Shown: in pieces, positions 17,788 through 27,900 of the stretch | How positions within the stretch are numbered: the stretch's first letter is position 1 | Layout of the letters: the number at the start of each line of letters is the position of its first letter | Source of the DNA: Candidatus Atribacter alterifermentans | Lineage (GTDB): Bacteria; Atribacterota; Atribacteria; Atribacterales; Atribacteraceae | DNA: 32,967 nucleotides | Direction of reading: 5' to 3' | Assembly: GCA_012517635.1 (NCBI GenBank) | Contig: JAAYUP010000069.1 | Span: forward strand, 1 to 32,967 | Notes under the pieces: model-generated | Told to the model about the DNA's origin: nothing | The model's input: the letters and a program-made list of their open reading frames with translations, nothing else | The model's database searches: none | Translations under genes and position numbers: made by a program

Positions 17788-18368
17788 ATGGAATGAAAAA
17801 TGCCAATGAATATATTTTAAAAACACCTTTAAATATTGATGATGTTTTAATCTTGCATAGCGGTGATAGAGTGCTATTGAATGGAGAAGTGTATTGTGCT
17901 CGCGATGCGACCCATCGTCGAATGATTGCTGATATCCGATCAGAAAAACCTCTCCCTTTTCCTATAATGAACTCAACTTTTTATTATGCAGGTCCAAGTC
18001 CAACACCACCTGGAAAGGTTTTTGGATCAGTTGGGCCAACTACTTCCAGCCGAATGGATCAATTTTTGGAATACTTTCTCCAAAGAGGATTAAGAGCGAC
18101 TATTGGCAAGGGTGAACGTAACCCAGAGATAAAAAAGCTTCATGAAAAGTATACTGCAGTGTATTTTATTACCTGTGGCGGAGCGGCAGCTTATTTATCA
18201 AGCTTTGTCGTTCACTCTGATTTATTAGGATACGAAGACTTGGGTGCCCAAGCCCTGATTCGACTGTGGGTTCGAGATTTACCATTACTCGTTGCCTATG
18301 ACTGTTATGGTGGAGATCTTTTTGAATCAGGAAAAATTCATCATCGTAGGATTAATCTGATTGAATAA
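17781..18368 (+). CDS. Fumarate hydratase class I, beta subunit
   Basis: ORF track 17745..18368; conserved region begins LKTPLNIDDVLILHSGDRVLLNGEVYCARDATHRRM; GPSPTPPGKVFGSVGPTTSSRMD; ATG 17781 overlaps the alpha subunit end. Confidence 0.92.
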   Translation: MVNGMKNANEYILKTPLNIDDVLILHSGDRVLLNGEVYCARDATHRRMIADIRSEKPLPFPIMNSTFYYAGPSPTPPGKVFGSVGPTTSSRMDQFLEYFLQRGLRATIGKGERNPEIKKLHEKYTAVYFITCGGAAAYLSSFVVHSDLLGYEDLGAQALIRLWVRDLPLLVAYDCYGGDLFESGKIHHRRINLIE

Positions 18369-18425
18369 AAATGAGTACTTTTTTAAGCTAACTCGTTTTT
18401 CTCTGATGGTTGACCACTTGATTGT

Positions 18426-18454
18426 TTGACGTATTTATTCGAGTCCAATAGAAT
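18426..18454 (+). promoter_or_regulatory. Candidate sigma70 promoter far upstream of topoisomerase III
   Basis: TTGACG (18426-18431), 17-nt spacer, TAGAAT (18449-18454). Confidence 0.45.
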
Positions 18455-18768
18455 ACCTACCCAGAGTTCGCAGGAAGAAATAATTTTTTAACCATGGTCA
18501 TCCTTTTTATAAACAGTGTTCATTTCGAACAACTGAATTTGAAAAAAGAAGAGAACAAGAGAATATCGGTTTTCTTTAAAAACTTTTTTAGTCTTGATAG
18601 ATGACTCAAAAAAACCATGAAGTGATATCATTTTTAAAAATTTTTCTACAAAAAATTCAATCTAAGAAAATATTTTTCTTTTAAAAAAACAGATCAAACC
18701 TTTCCCTCTGAATTTGATTAGTAACTATTTTTTAAAAACCATTTTTTTGATAGGAATCGAGGTAAGAT

Positions 18769-20913
18769 ATGGGTAAAACTTTAATCATTACTGAAAAACC
18801 GAGTGTTGCGAAAGATATAGCCAAAGTTTTAGGAAAATTTACCAATCGAAAAGAGTATTTGGAAAGTGAGAAATATTATATAACTTGGGCAATTGGTCAT
18901 CTTGTTACTTTAGCCGAACCAGAAGATTATGAGAAAAGGTTGAAGGTTTGGAGGTTAAGTCTTCTTCCTATTATTCCCGATAAATTTTATTTAAAACCAA
19001 TTGACAAAAATGAGAAAAGAATAAAGGTCATTCAAAATCTCATTGAATCAAATGAGGTTGAAAGAATTATCAACGGATGCGATGCAGGACGGGAAGGAGA
19101 ACTCATTTTTAGATATATTTATGAATATATTGGAACCCAAAAACCATTTCAAAGACTTTGGCTTTCATCAATGACTGCTGCTGCAATTAGCCAATCATTT
19201 GCCAATCTTATTCCAGGAGAGAAAATGGAATTATTAGCAGAAGCGGCCAAATGTCGATCGGAAAGTGATTGGTTGGTGGGGATAAATGGTACCAGGGTAT
19301 TTACTGCTCGCTTTAAAATTCTGTTGTCAGTTGGCAGAGTACAAACTCCAACCTTAGCGATTTTAGTTCATCGTGAAAAAGAGATTCGAGACTTTAAACC
19401 GACACCGTATTGGGAAATATTCGCTGAATTTTCATCGCCACAAGGAACTTATGTAGGGAAGTGGAATGACGGTGAAGATCGAGTTTACGATCAGCAGCGT
19501 GCTTGGCAAATTGAACAAAACGTTCAAGGTAAAATAGGCAAAGTGACCGAGTTTTCGGATAAAAAAACCAAAGAACAGCACCCTCTTCTTTATGACCTTA
19601 CCGAACTACAACGTGATGCAAATAAAATTTTCGGTTTTTCTGCGAAAAGAACTCTCAATTCGGCTCAAAAGCTTTATGAAACTCACAAACTTATTACTTA
19701 TCCACGGACTGATTCGCGTTATCTTTCTCATGATTTAGTTCATCAGGTAGCGACTGGATGGAATATGCTTCATAAATGTGGATTTGAAGAATTGACTCAG
19801 GAGCCTTTTGACATAAAAAACGCCTTAAATGATAGAAGGGTGTTTGACAATAGCCGGGTATCTGATCATCATGCTATCATACTAACTGGGGAAAAAATTG
19901 ATTGGGATACTCTGGGACGAGATGATCAAAAAATTATGGATCTCATTTGTAAACGATTTCTGTCGGTTTTTTATCCTGAAGCAATATGGACTCAGAGGCG
20001 AATTAAAACTGAGGTCAATAGTGAGAATTTTACCAGTAAATCGAAAGTGCTCATTGAACCGGGATGGAGAAAAGTTTATGGAAAAGAAGTTACGTCAGAA
20101 GAACCAGAATATCTCCCGGAAATTGAAGTTGGAACCATTGTGAACACCGAAAAAGTTTGGGTTGAAGACAAAGAAACCAAAGCGCCACCACGTTATACCG
20201 AAGCATCTCTTCTTTCCGCCATGGAGGGAGCGGGAAAATTTGTAGAAGATGAAGAATTGCAAGAAATAATGAAAGAATCGGGGTTAGGCACCCCGGCTAC
20301 CCGGGCTGCAATCATTGAGCGATTAATTGAGGTTGGATATTTAGAAAGAGAAGAAAAAACTTTAATTCCTTCACCAAAAGGTATTGAACTGATTAATTTA
20401 ATTGAAAGTATCCCGGTTATTGAGTTAGCATCGCCCCAACTCACTGGGCAATGGGAAAAGAAACTGATTCAAATCGAAAAAGGACAATTTTCTAGTCAAG
20501 AGTTTATGGATGAAATCAAAAAATTGACCGAGGAGATCGTAACCAAGGTTAAAGAAAAAACAGATAATGGCGAACGGGCTAAAATGAGTACGAATATAGG
20601 TTTTTGTCCAATATGTGGTTCGCCAATTCAGGAAAACCGAAGTGCTTTTGCTTGTGTTCAGTGGAAAGAAGGCTGCCCTTTTACTCTGTGGAAAAAAATT
20701 TTAGGGAAGACGATTACACGAAATCAAGCTCAGAAGCTTGTTGTTCAAGGAAAGTCAGACGTTATTTCCGGTTTTAAGTCAAAGAAAGGGAAATTTTTTA
20801 AAGCCCGTTTAATTCTTCAGGAGGGTGGAAAAATAGGTTTCGAGTTTATTTCGCCAACCCCAAAAAAGAAAGATGATTCGGAAATGACGCTTGAGGAAAA
20901 ACGTAAGAACTGA
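18769..20913 (+). CDS. topB: DNA topoisomerase III (type IA)
   Basis: ORF 714 aa: KTLIITEKPSVAKDIAKVLG toprim start, GCDAGREGELIFRYIYEY, SVGRVQTPTLAILVHRE, THKLITYPRTDSRYL catalytic Tyr motif, C-terminal CPICGSP..C and Topo C-repeat. Confidence 0.93.
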   Translation: MGKTLIITEKPSVAKDIAKVLGKFTNRKEYLESEKYYITWAIGHLVTLAEPEDYEKRLKVWRLSLLPIIPDKFYLKPIDKNEKRIKVIQNLIESNEVERIINGCDAGREGELIFRYIYEYIGTQKPFQRLWLSSMTAAAISQSFANLIPGEKMELLAEAAKCRSESDWLVGINGTRVFTARFKILLSVGRVQTPTLAILVHREKEIRDFKPTPYWEIFAEFSSPQGTYVGKWNDGEDRVYDQQRAWQIEQNVQGKIGKVTEFSDKKTKEQHPLLYDLTELQRDANKIFGFSAKRTLNSAQKLYETHKLITYPRTDSRYLSHDLVHQVATGWNMLHKCGFEELTQEPFDIKNALNDRRVFDNSRVSDHHAIILTGEKIDWDTLGRDDQKIMDLICKRFLSVFYPEAIWTQRRIKTEVNSENFTSKSKVLIEPGWRKVYGKEVTSEEPEYLPEIEVGTIVNTEKVWVEDKETKAPPRYTEASLLSAMEGAGKFVEDEELQEIMKESGLGTPATRAAIIERLIEVGYLEREEKTLIPSPKGIELINLIESIPVIELASPQLTGQWEKKLIQIEKGQFSSQEFMDEIKKLTEEIVTKVKEKTDNGERAKMSTNIGFCPICGSPIQENRSAFACVQWKEGCPFTLWKKILGKTITRNQAQKLVVQGKSDVISGFKSKKGKFFKARLILQEGGKIGFEFISPTPKKKDDSEMTLEEKRKN

Positions 20914-21057
20914 AAAGTAATTTTAAGAGTGAAAAAAGCAATCTAGAATAAGATATAATATTGAGAGAATAGTTATCAAAAAGTTAAATTAGGGTACTTA
21001 ATAAAGGCGTAATCTTTCCGGAATAAAAAGGTTTTAAGATTGAAAGGGAGATTGGGT

Positions 21058-22317
21058 GTGGAAAAATTTGTAATCAACGGTGGGAATCCTTTATCAGGTA
21101 TAGTAGAAATTGGTGGTTCTAAAAATGCTACGCTTCCTATTCTCGCCGCAACGCTTTTAAGTGAGACACCATCTATTATAAGAAATGTTCCTGATTTATT
21201 AGATGTAAATACGATGATCTTGGTTCTTCAGGGATTAGGAGTCAGGATCGAGAAGTTAGCAGAAGGAACCTATCAAATTTTCCCTCATTCTCTCATCAAA
21301 TCAGATGCTCCTTATGAATTAATAAGAAAAATGAGAGCTTCTTTTTTAGTTACAGGTCCACTCATCACACGATTGAAAAGAGCTCAAGTACCGCTTCCAG
21401 GTGGATGCGCAATTGGTTCAAGACCTATTGATCTTCATATAAAAGGATTTCTTCATTTGGGAGTTCAAGTTTCGATGCATTCGGGATATGTTGAAGCTTG
21501 GACTGATCAATTGCATCCTGGTGAAATTTATTTGGATTTTCCAAGTGTTGGAGCCACTGAAAATATAATGATGCTGGCTTCGGTTATTCCAGGGGACACG
21601 GTTATAGCCAATGCAGCAAGAGAGCCAGAAGTAACTGACCTGGCAAACTTTCTGATGACAATGGGTGCAAAAATCGATGGTGTTGGAACCGATACCATTG
21701 TTATACATGGAACTCCTAAATTATATGGTTGCGAATATTCAATCATTAAAGACCGAATCGAAGCAGGTACGTTTTGTGTTGCAGCTGCAATTACTGGTGG
21801 AGCTGTAGAAGTCAAAGGGGTTAACCATATCGCCCTGCGATCCATTGTTACAAAATTAGAAGAAATCGGTGCTAAAATTTCCAAGGTATCTGAAGATAGC
21901 CTCTTCGTTTCCATGAAAGAAAGGCCTCGTGCAACCGATATTAAAACCATGCCCTATCCCGGCTTTCCGACTGATATGCAAGCGCAATTTATGACCCTTC
22001 TCTGTTTAGCTGATGGAGTGAGTGTTATTACTGAAACAGTTTTTGAAAATCGGTTTGCCCATGTGGGAGAACTGGAAAGAATGGGAGTGAATATAAAAGT
22101 TGAGGGGAGAAGTGCAATAGTGGTTGGTGTGGAAAAACTAACCGGAACCCAGGTTACCGCCTCTGATTTGCGGGCGGGGGCTGCTTTGGTTTTGGCGGGT
22201 TTGGCAGCAGAGGGAACAACTGATGTTTATGGTATTTCTCATGTTGATCGAGGATATGCGAATTTAGAAAAAAAACTACTTAAACTTGGTGCCTCAATAA
22301 AGAGGGTTAACGAATAA
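21058..22317 (+). CDS. murA: UDP-N-acetylglucosamine 1-carboxyvinyltransferase
   Basis: EKFVINGGNPLSGIVEIGGSKNATLPILAATLL; LPGGCAIGSRPIDLH catalytic Cys loop. ORF track starts 21040 (TTG); GTG 21058 fits aagggag RBS and family N-terminus. Confidence 0.94.
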   Translation: MEKFVINGGNPLSGIVEIGGSKNATLPILAATLLSETPSIIRNVPDLLDVNTMILVLQGLGVRIEKLAEGTYQIFPHSLIKSDAPYELIRKMRASFLVTGPLITRLKRAQVPLPGGCAIGSRPIDLHIKGFLHLGVQVSMHSGYVEAWTDQLHPGEIYLDFPSVGATENIMMLASVIPGDTVIANAAREPEVTDLANFLMTMGAKIDGVGTDTIVIHGTPKLYGCEYSIIKDRIEAGTFCVAAAITGGAVEVKGVNHIALRSIVTKLEEIGAKISKVSEDSLFVSMKERPRATDIKTMPYPGFPTDMQAQFMTLLCLADGVSVITETVFENRFAHVGELERMGVNIKVEGRSAIVVGVEKLTGTQVTASDLRAGAALVLAGLAAEGTTDVYGISHVDRGYANLEKKLLKLGASIKRVNE

Positions 22318-22334
22318 ACAGGAGGATTTTCTCT

Positions 22335-23351
22335 ATGTGGAATAAGCGATTGGGAGTTGATTTAGGAACGGCAACCACTCTTATTTATGTTCATGGAAAA
22401 GGAATCGTGATGAATGAGCCCTCAGTAATAGCGCTGGCCAAGGGAACGAATAAAATCTTAGCTATCGGTAGAGAAGCTAGGGAAATGATTGGAAAAACCC
22501 CTGAATATATCGTTGCCCATCGACCTCTTAAAGATGGAGTTATCGATAATTACGAGATTACTCGAAAAATGCTGACTTATTTTATACAATCAACTTGTGG
22601 AAGAAGTATTTTTAAGCCTGATATTGTTATTTGTGTCCCTTCAGGTGGTACCGAAGTAGAGAAAAGAGCGGTTTTAGATGCTGCTTATCATGCTGGTGCT
22701 CGAAAAGCATACCTGATTGAAGAGCCAATGGCAGCAGCTTTAGGAGCTGGTTTAGATATTACCGAAGCCTCTGGAAACATGGTTATCGATGTTGGAGGAG
22801 GAACGACCGATATTGCGGTTCTTTCTTTGGGTGGTGTTGTTATTAGCCAATCGGTCCGAGTAGGAGGAGATAAATTAGATGAAGCAATTATGCGACACCT
22901 TCGGAAAAAGTTTAACCTTATGATTGGAGAACGAACGGCTGAAATTCTAAAGATAGAAATTGGATGGGCAGTTCCGCCACGGGAAGAAAAAGCAGCTGAC
23001 GTAAAAGGGCGAGACTTAGTATCTGGTCTCCCCAAAACGATTACTATTACTGCTTCCGAGGTTTATAAATGCCTTTCAGCCCCTCTCTCATCAATTGTTG
23101 ATGCGGCAAGAATTATTTTAGAACATACTCCTCCTGAGTTAGCTGCTGATATTGGTGAAAAAGGAATCTGTTTAACCGGTGGAGGAGCCCTTCTGCATGG
23201 AATGGATGAAATGATTGGGAAAGCGTTAGCAACTCCAACTTACGTAGCTGAAGAACCAGTTTCCTGTGTGGCTTTAGGGGCAGGGAAAGTTCTGGATAAT
23301 TTAAGATCTCTCCGGGAAGACTTCTTATATACCAAAAGGAGGAATAGTTAA
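22335..23351 (+). CDS. mreB: Rod shape-determining protein MreB/Mbl-like
   Basis: LGVDLGTATTLIYVHGKGIVMNEPSVIAL, HRPLKDGVIDNYEITRKMLTYFI, IEEPMAAALGAGLDI, VIDVGGGTTDIAVLSLGGVV; aggagg RBS. Confidence 0.94.
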   Translation: MWNKRLGVDLGTATTLIYVHGKGIVMNEPSVIALAKGTNKILAIGREAREMIGKTPEYIVAHRPLKDGVIDNYEITRKMLTYFIQSTCGRSIFKPDIVICVPSGGTEVEKRAVLDAAYHAGARKAYLIEEPMAAALGAGLDITEASGNMVIDVGGGTTDIAVLSLGGVVISQSVRVGGDKLDEAIMRHLRKKFNLMIGERTAEILKIEIGWAVPPREEKAADVKGRDLVSGLPKTITITASEVYKCLSAPLSSIVDAARIILEHTPPELAADIGEKGICLTGGGALLHGMDEMIGKALATPTYVAEEPVSCVALGAGKVLDNLRSLREDFLYTKRRNS

Positions 23352-23354
23352 CTT

Positions 23355-24968
23355 TTGAAGTTAAAACTATTAAGGTGGATATCCTTTCTATTTTTCTTGA
23401 ACATTTTCATTCTCCTTTCTCTCCGAGTTAGTTATGCTGAAAACGAACCTTTTTTCCCGATCCAGTCGGTGAGACGCAATATGGAGGGAATTGGTAAAAG
23501 CGTTTTTTATGGGACGAGAATTGAGAATTTTAATGTTGAGGTAGTAGATGTTGTCATTGGGAAAGACATCACTCAAAGTTATATTGTGGTTAAAGTAACC
23601 GATGAAAAAATAAAAAAAATGGGTGGGATTTCAGCCGGGATGAGCGGAAGTCCCATTTTTTTTAATGGGAAGTTAGCAGGAGCCTTGGCTTATAGTTGGG
23701 AAACGAAAGATAATTTAATCGGAGTAGTGACTCCAATTGAAGCCATGCTTAAAATCTGGGAAAATGTGCCGGATTCTTCAGCAGTTTTGGAAGCTGCCCC
23801 CAGTTCTGTCATTTTTACAATTGGATTAAATGAAAGAGCGTGGAAAAAGCTTCAAGAAAAAGAAAGCTATTTTTCTCGGAAAATTATTTCTCTCCCTACT
23901 CTCTTTTACAGCCAACGTTCTATCTTACCATCAGTTGAAATTGAACCAGGGAGCGCTATTGGTGTTCAATTAATTCATGGTGATGTGGATATAGTCAGTT
24001 TAGGGACGTTAACATGGCGGGATAATAACAAAATTTTAGCCTTTGGACATCCTTTCCTTCACCAAGGGAAGGTGAATTATTTTCTATCTTCAATGTATGT
24101 AAATTTCAGCCTAGAAGGCAAAGATTTTCCTTTCAAAGTTGGTACACCCATTCAACCAATTGGGATAATAGATGAGGACCGAAGCGCAGGAATAGCCGGT
24201 CGATTAGGTGTGATGCCTAAGGTTATTAAAGCTGAAATTGAAATCGGCAATGAAAAAAGTGTTCTATCTCGAAATGATTTTGAGATTGTTCAAGACGAAA
24301 ATGTTGTCGTCGAGTTTTTTCCGGAAATTATTTTAAACTCCATTGATCAAGCGTTAGATAGTCAAAGACCCGGAAGCGTTAAAGTAACTTTATCAATCGA
24401 AGGAAATGAATTTTACTTTCAAAATGAATTTTTTTGGGTGAGTAAAATTGATATTTCCAGTTTTACTTCGAATAACTTGGGAAAAATTCTTGAAGATATT
24501 TTTAAAAATCCCTTTCAATCGATAAAAGCAGAAAAAATAAGTATTAAAATAGTGTTTATTCCAGATATTCGAGAAGCTACCTTTAGGAATCTCTTTTTAC
24601 CAGTCGATGTGAAAAGAGGGACTGACTTAAAAGGACGAATCGATTTAAACCTCTATCGTCAAGGTGTTAAAAGTCTTGATTTTGGTTTATTGGTTCCGAA
24701 AGATTTTATTCCAGGCGAGGCTGAGGTAGTGGTACGAGGTTTGAGTTGGGGTGATGAAAATATTCAAACCCCCACTTCACAAACCGATCTTGATCATTAT
24801 ATTGATGAAAAAATAAAACAACTCAAATCGAATGGCCTTGTGATTGAGATGAGAAGCAAGAGTGAAACCCTTTCCAGTGATAATCAGCAAAGCTTTTTTT
24901 CTGAAGTTGTTTCACTCCCTTTTGTATTAGAAGGTTCTTTTACGGGTAACGTTGTGGTTTTGGAGTAA
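23355..24968 (+). CDS. SpoIVB-type peptidase S55 domain protein, secreted
   Basis: N-terminal signal; GISAGMSGSPIFFNGKLAGALAYSW (23637-23654 codes GMSGSP) and LGTLTWRDNNKILAFGHPFLHQGKV (His codon 24048-24050). Confidence 0.82.
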   Translation: MKLKLLRWISFLFFLNIFILLSLRVSYAENEPFFPIQSVRRNMEGIGKSVFYGTRIENFNVEVVDVVIGKDITQSYIVVKVTDEKIKKMGGISAGMSGSPIFFNGKLAGALAYSWETKDNLIGVVTPIEAMLKIWENVPDSSAVLEAAPSSVIFTIGLNERAWKKLQEKESYFSRKIISLPTLFYSQRSILPSVEIEPGSAIGVQLIHGDVDIVSLGTLTWRDNNKILAFGHPFLHQGKVNYFLSSMYVNFSLEGKDFPFKVGTPIQPIGIIDEDRSAGIAGRLGVMPKVIKAEIEIGNEKSVLSRNDFEIVQDENVVVEFFPEIILNSIDQALDSQRPGSVKVTLSIEGNEFYFQNEFFWVSKIDISSFTSNNLGKILEDIFKNPFQSIKAEKISIKIVFIPDIREATFRNLFLPVDVKRGTDLKGRIDLNLYRQGVKSLDFGLLVPKDFIPGEAEVVVRGLSWGDENIQTPTSQTDLDHYIDEKIKQLKSNGLVIEMRSKSETLSSDNQQSFFSEVVSLPFVLEGSFTGNVVVLE

Positions 24969-24972
24969 AATT

Positions 24973-27900
24973 TTGAAAAGGTTTATCATTACCCTTACGA
25001 TATTCATCGTTTTTTTAGTTGGAGTTTTCTTTTTTGGTTTTCAACGTTTAGCCAGTATAACCATTGGTCGCTTATTCAATCAATTCAATACCGGGCCGAT
25101 TCAGTTAACATATCAGCAAGTCACCTTTTCATTTCCTCTCAATATTAAAATTGTTGAGCTCTCTTTGAGCAATAATGATTTTTCTTTTCATGCTCCTCAA
25201 ATGAGCATTTCTTTTAATTGGGGTCTCTTATTTGGCAAAGATAAGAGTATTATTGCCAGCATCCCTACTGCAGTATTTTCTTCTCATTCAAATAACTTTA
25301 TTCAGAATATTAAGGATTTTCAATTTCATCATGTACCGGATTTTGAAATTGATATACAAAATCTGAATGTACCCAATAGTACCTACACTCTTGAAGCTTT
25401 TCCCATGTTTCTTCAAAAGAAAAACGAAACAATATCCTTTCAAATAAATCATCCCAAAATAACTATGACCGGTGACGTTATATCAGAAAAAGAAATTCAC
25501 ACTGAATATCAAATTCTCCATGGTGATTATCCTCTCAAAGGTCAACTCATTTTTTCTTTCAATGATGATTTTTTAAAGGGAACTGTTAAGGGTGAAATGG
25601 ACTTCTCTTTTTCTACTTTATTGGCACATAAAGAAGATGGAATCGAGTTTAGAGATCTTCAAATACAGCAAACGACTGGAGAAAAAGGAAGTTTCTATTT
25701 TTATGGGGAAAGCCGATTATGGCTTAAAGATCAACCTCATTTGCACATAAACGGACAAATAAAGACGGGAACTATTAAAAATGCTTTTGATGTCAATCTC
25801 AATCTTCATCTTAAAAATCTTCTAGAAATCATTGGAGATCTGCATATAAAAACCAAAGAACCAAAGATTGATATCATTGCGAGTTTGAATTTTTTGCCAG
25901 AGAGCTCGGGTTTTTCACTTCAGCTTCTTCCAGGATCAATCATTGAAGGGAATCCAATTCTTGGTGAAATTCAAGGGAAATATTCCGATCAACGAATCAA
26001 TCTGGAATTTGTTACTCAGCCAATGGATGTTCAATTTGCTGGGATATCTGGAAAAGGTACAATTCGTGGGAATGCTTCTTTTTTTTCTGGGTCTTTCAAG
26101 GCAGAAGGACAATTGATTAGCGAGTGGCTACAATATCAAAATTATCGAATAGAAAAAATTGAACTACAGTTTCAGTATAACCTTGAGAAAATTTTATTTC
26201 AAGCAGTTGGTCAGTTATTTGACGGAAAAATAACCATGGATGGCGCCTATTTTAATAAGCAATTACAGGCTACCGGTTCTATTGAAAATAGTAAAATAGA
26301 CCAATTTATAGGAGGAGATGATCTTCCATTAAACGGTCATTTTTCTGGTAATTTTGAGGTGCAAAAACCAAATAGTGATCCTTTAATTCTTTCATTAGTC
26401 GTTACCAACGGAACGCTTTTTTGGAATGATACTTTCCTTGGTAACCAATTAACTGCCCACCTGAATTACTTGGGAGAAAAGATGATCATAACCGATATAT
26501 CACTTCGAAACCAAGACGGAGTGATTCAAGGGGAGATCGAGAAAGAATTTGAGAATATAAAAGGGAATCTTCACTTTACGAATTACACAATTTCCTATCC
26601 GATAGGTGAAAGGTCCTTCAAAATGAAAGGTGAAGGAGTTGGGTCTTTTCAATATTTAGAAGGACGTTTGGAAATTACTGCTGATTTCTTCGCGCCAAAC
26701 TGGAGTTATGACCAATGGTCAGGAACTCATTTTAAATTTCAAGGTGAGATATCACCGGAGACAATACTCATCAAAAAATGTGAAACTCAACTTTTGGGAG
26801 GAGATTTCTCTTTAATTGGTGAAATAATACCCTATAAATCAATAAATCTAATTGGTACCGTGAAAAATCTTGAATTTCCGGACAATGACTATCAATTTCA
26901 GGGTAAAATTCAAGAAATACTTCTGCGAGCTCAAGGGGCATGGGATAGTGTGTCTTTTGGAATCAATGCTCAGGGACAAGGTTTCATTTATCAAGGGCAA
27001 CCCTTGGGAGAAACGTTTCAAATAACCATTGAAGGTGAAGGAGCACTTCCGAAAAAAAATGAGAAAATAGGTTTTGAAAGATATTTAGACCCTGAAATGC
27101 TCAGAAAAGGAGATATTCAGATTCAAAGTGTTTATTTTGAACAGGAAATCGATGGAGGATATCATGTAAAAGGTCAAGGAGATATTGACGCACAACTGGA
27201 TGTTTCAAATAAAATATGGAATTTTAAAAGTCAAAATCTCACGCTTACTGTTGAGGATTTGCTCAATTTTAATGGTTCAATGAAGGGGAGCTTTAAAAAT
27301 GATCAAATTTACTTTCAACAAATCCATTTGAAAGACAAAACAAGAAATATTGATCTTCTTGGTTCCGGAACCTATCATGTGAAGGACAAAACTATACAAG
27401 TTAAGCTTACCAGCCAATATGATACTAATCTTTTTCTTCCCAAAAATAATCTCGAAGTCTATTTAGCTGGCAATGCCGAGCTGAATTTAGCAGGTACAAT
27501 TAATAATTCAGACTATCAAGGCTGGATTCAAGCGAACCAGGGGAAGGTTGTGCAACAGGGTAAAGACATCATTCAATTTGAAGATGTTCTTTTGACGATA
27601 AATGGAAAAGAATTTTTTATTTCCAAAGGTCATGGTCAATGGTTAGGTTTCGATTTTAATGCTAAAGGCACGATAAGTGAGGCTGGAATAAACCTTACTT
27701 TCGACATTCAGGGGGAAAATGGTTTGTTAGGGCAATTTGATTATTTTCAAGGTATTTGGCAGGGTAAAATAACGCTTCAAGGTGAATTCTCTGACCTTCA
27801 AGCTGAAGGGGAGATACAAATTAAAAATGGATTCATTGATACAACCCATTTGGATAAAAGCCAGAGTTCAACGGCGGTTTTTCTAAATTTGGACGAATTA

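Noticed and set aside
21418-21950. Two minus-strand ORFs (96 and 140 aa) antisense to murA
   Set aside because: murA is strongly supported on the plus strand; antisense ORFs are codon-bias artefacts.
22688-23035. Minus-strand 115-aa ORF antisense to mreB
   Set aside because: mreB is clearly the coding strand.
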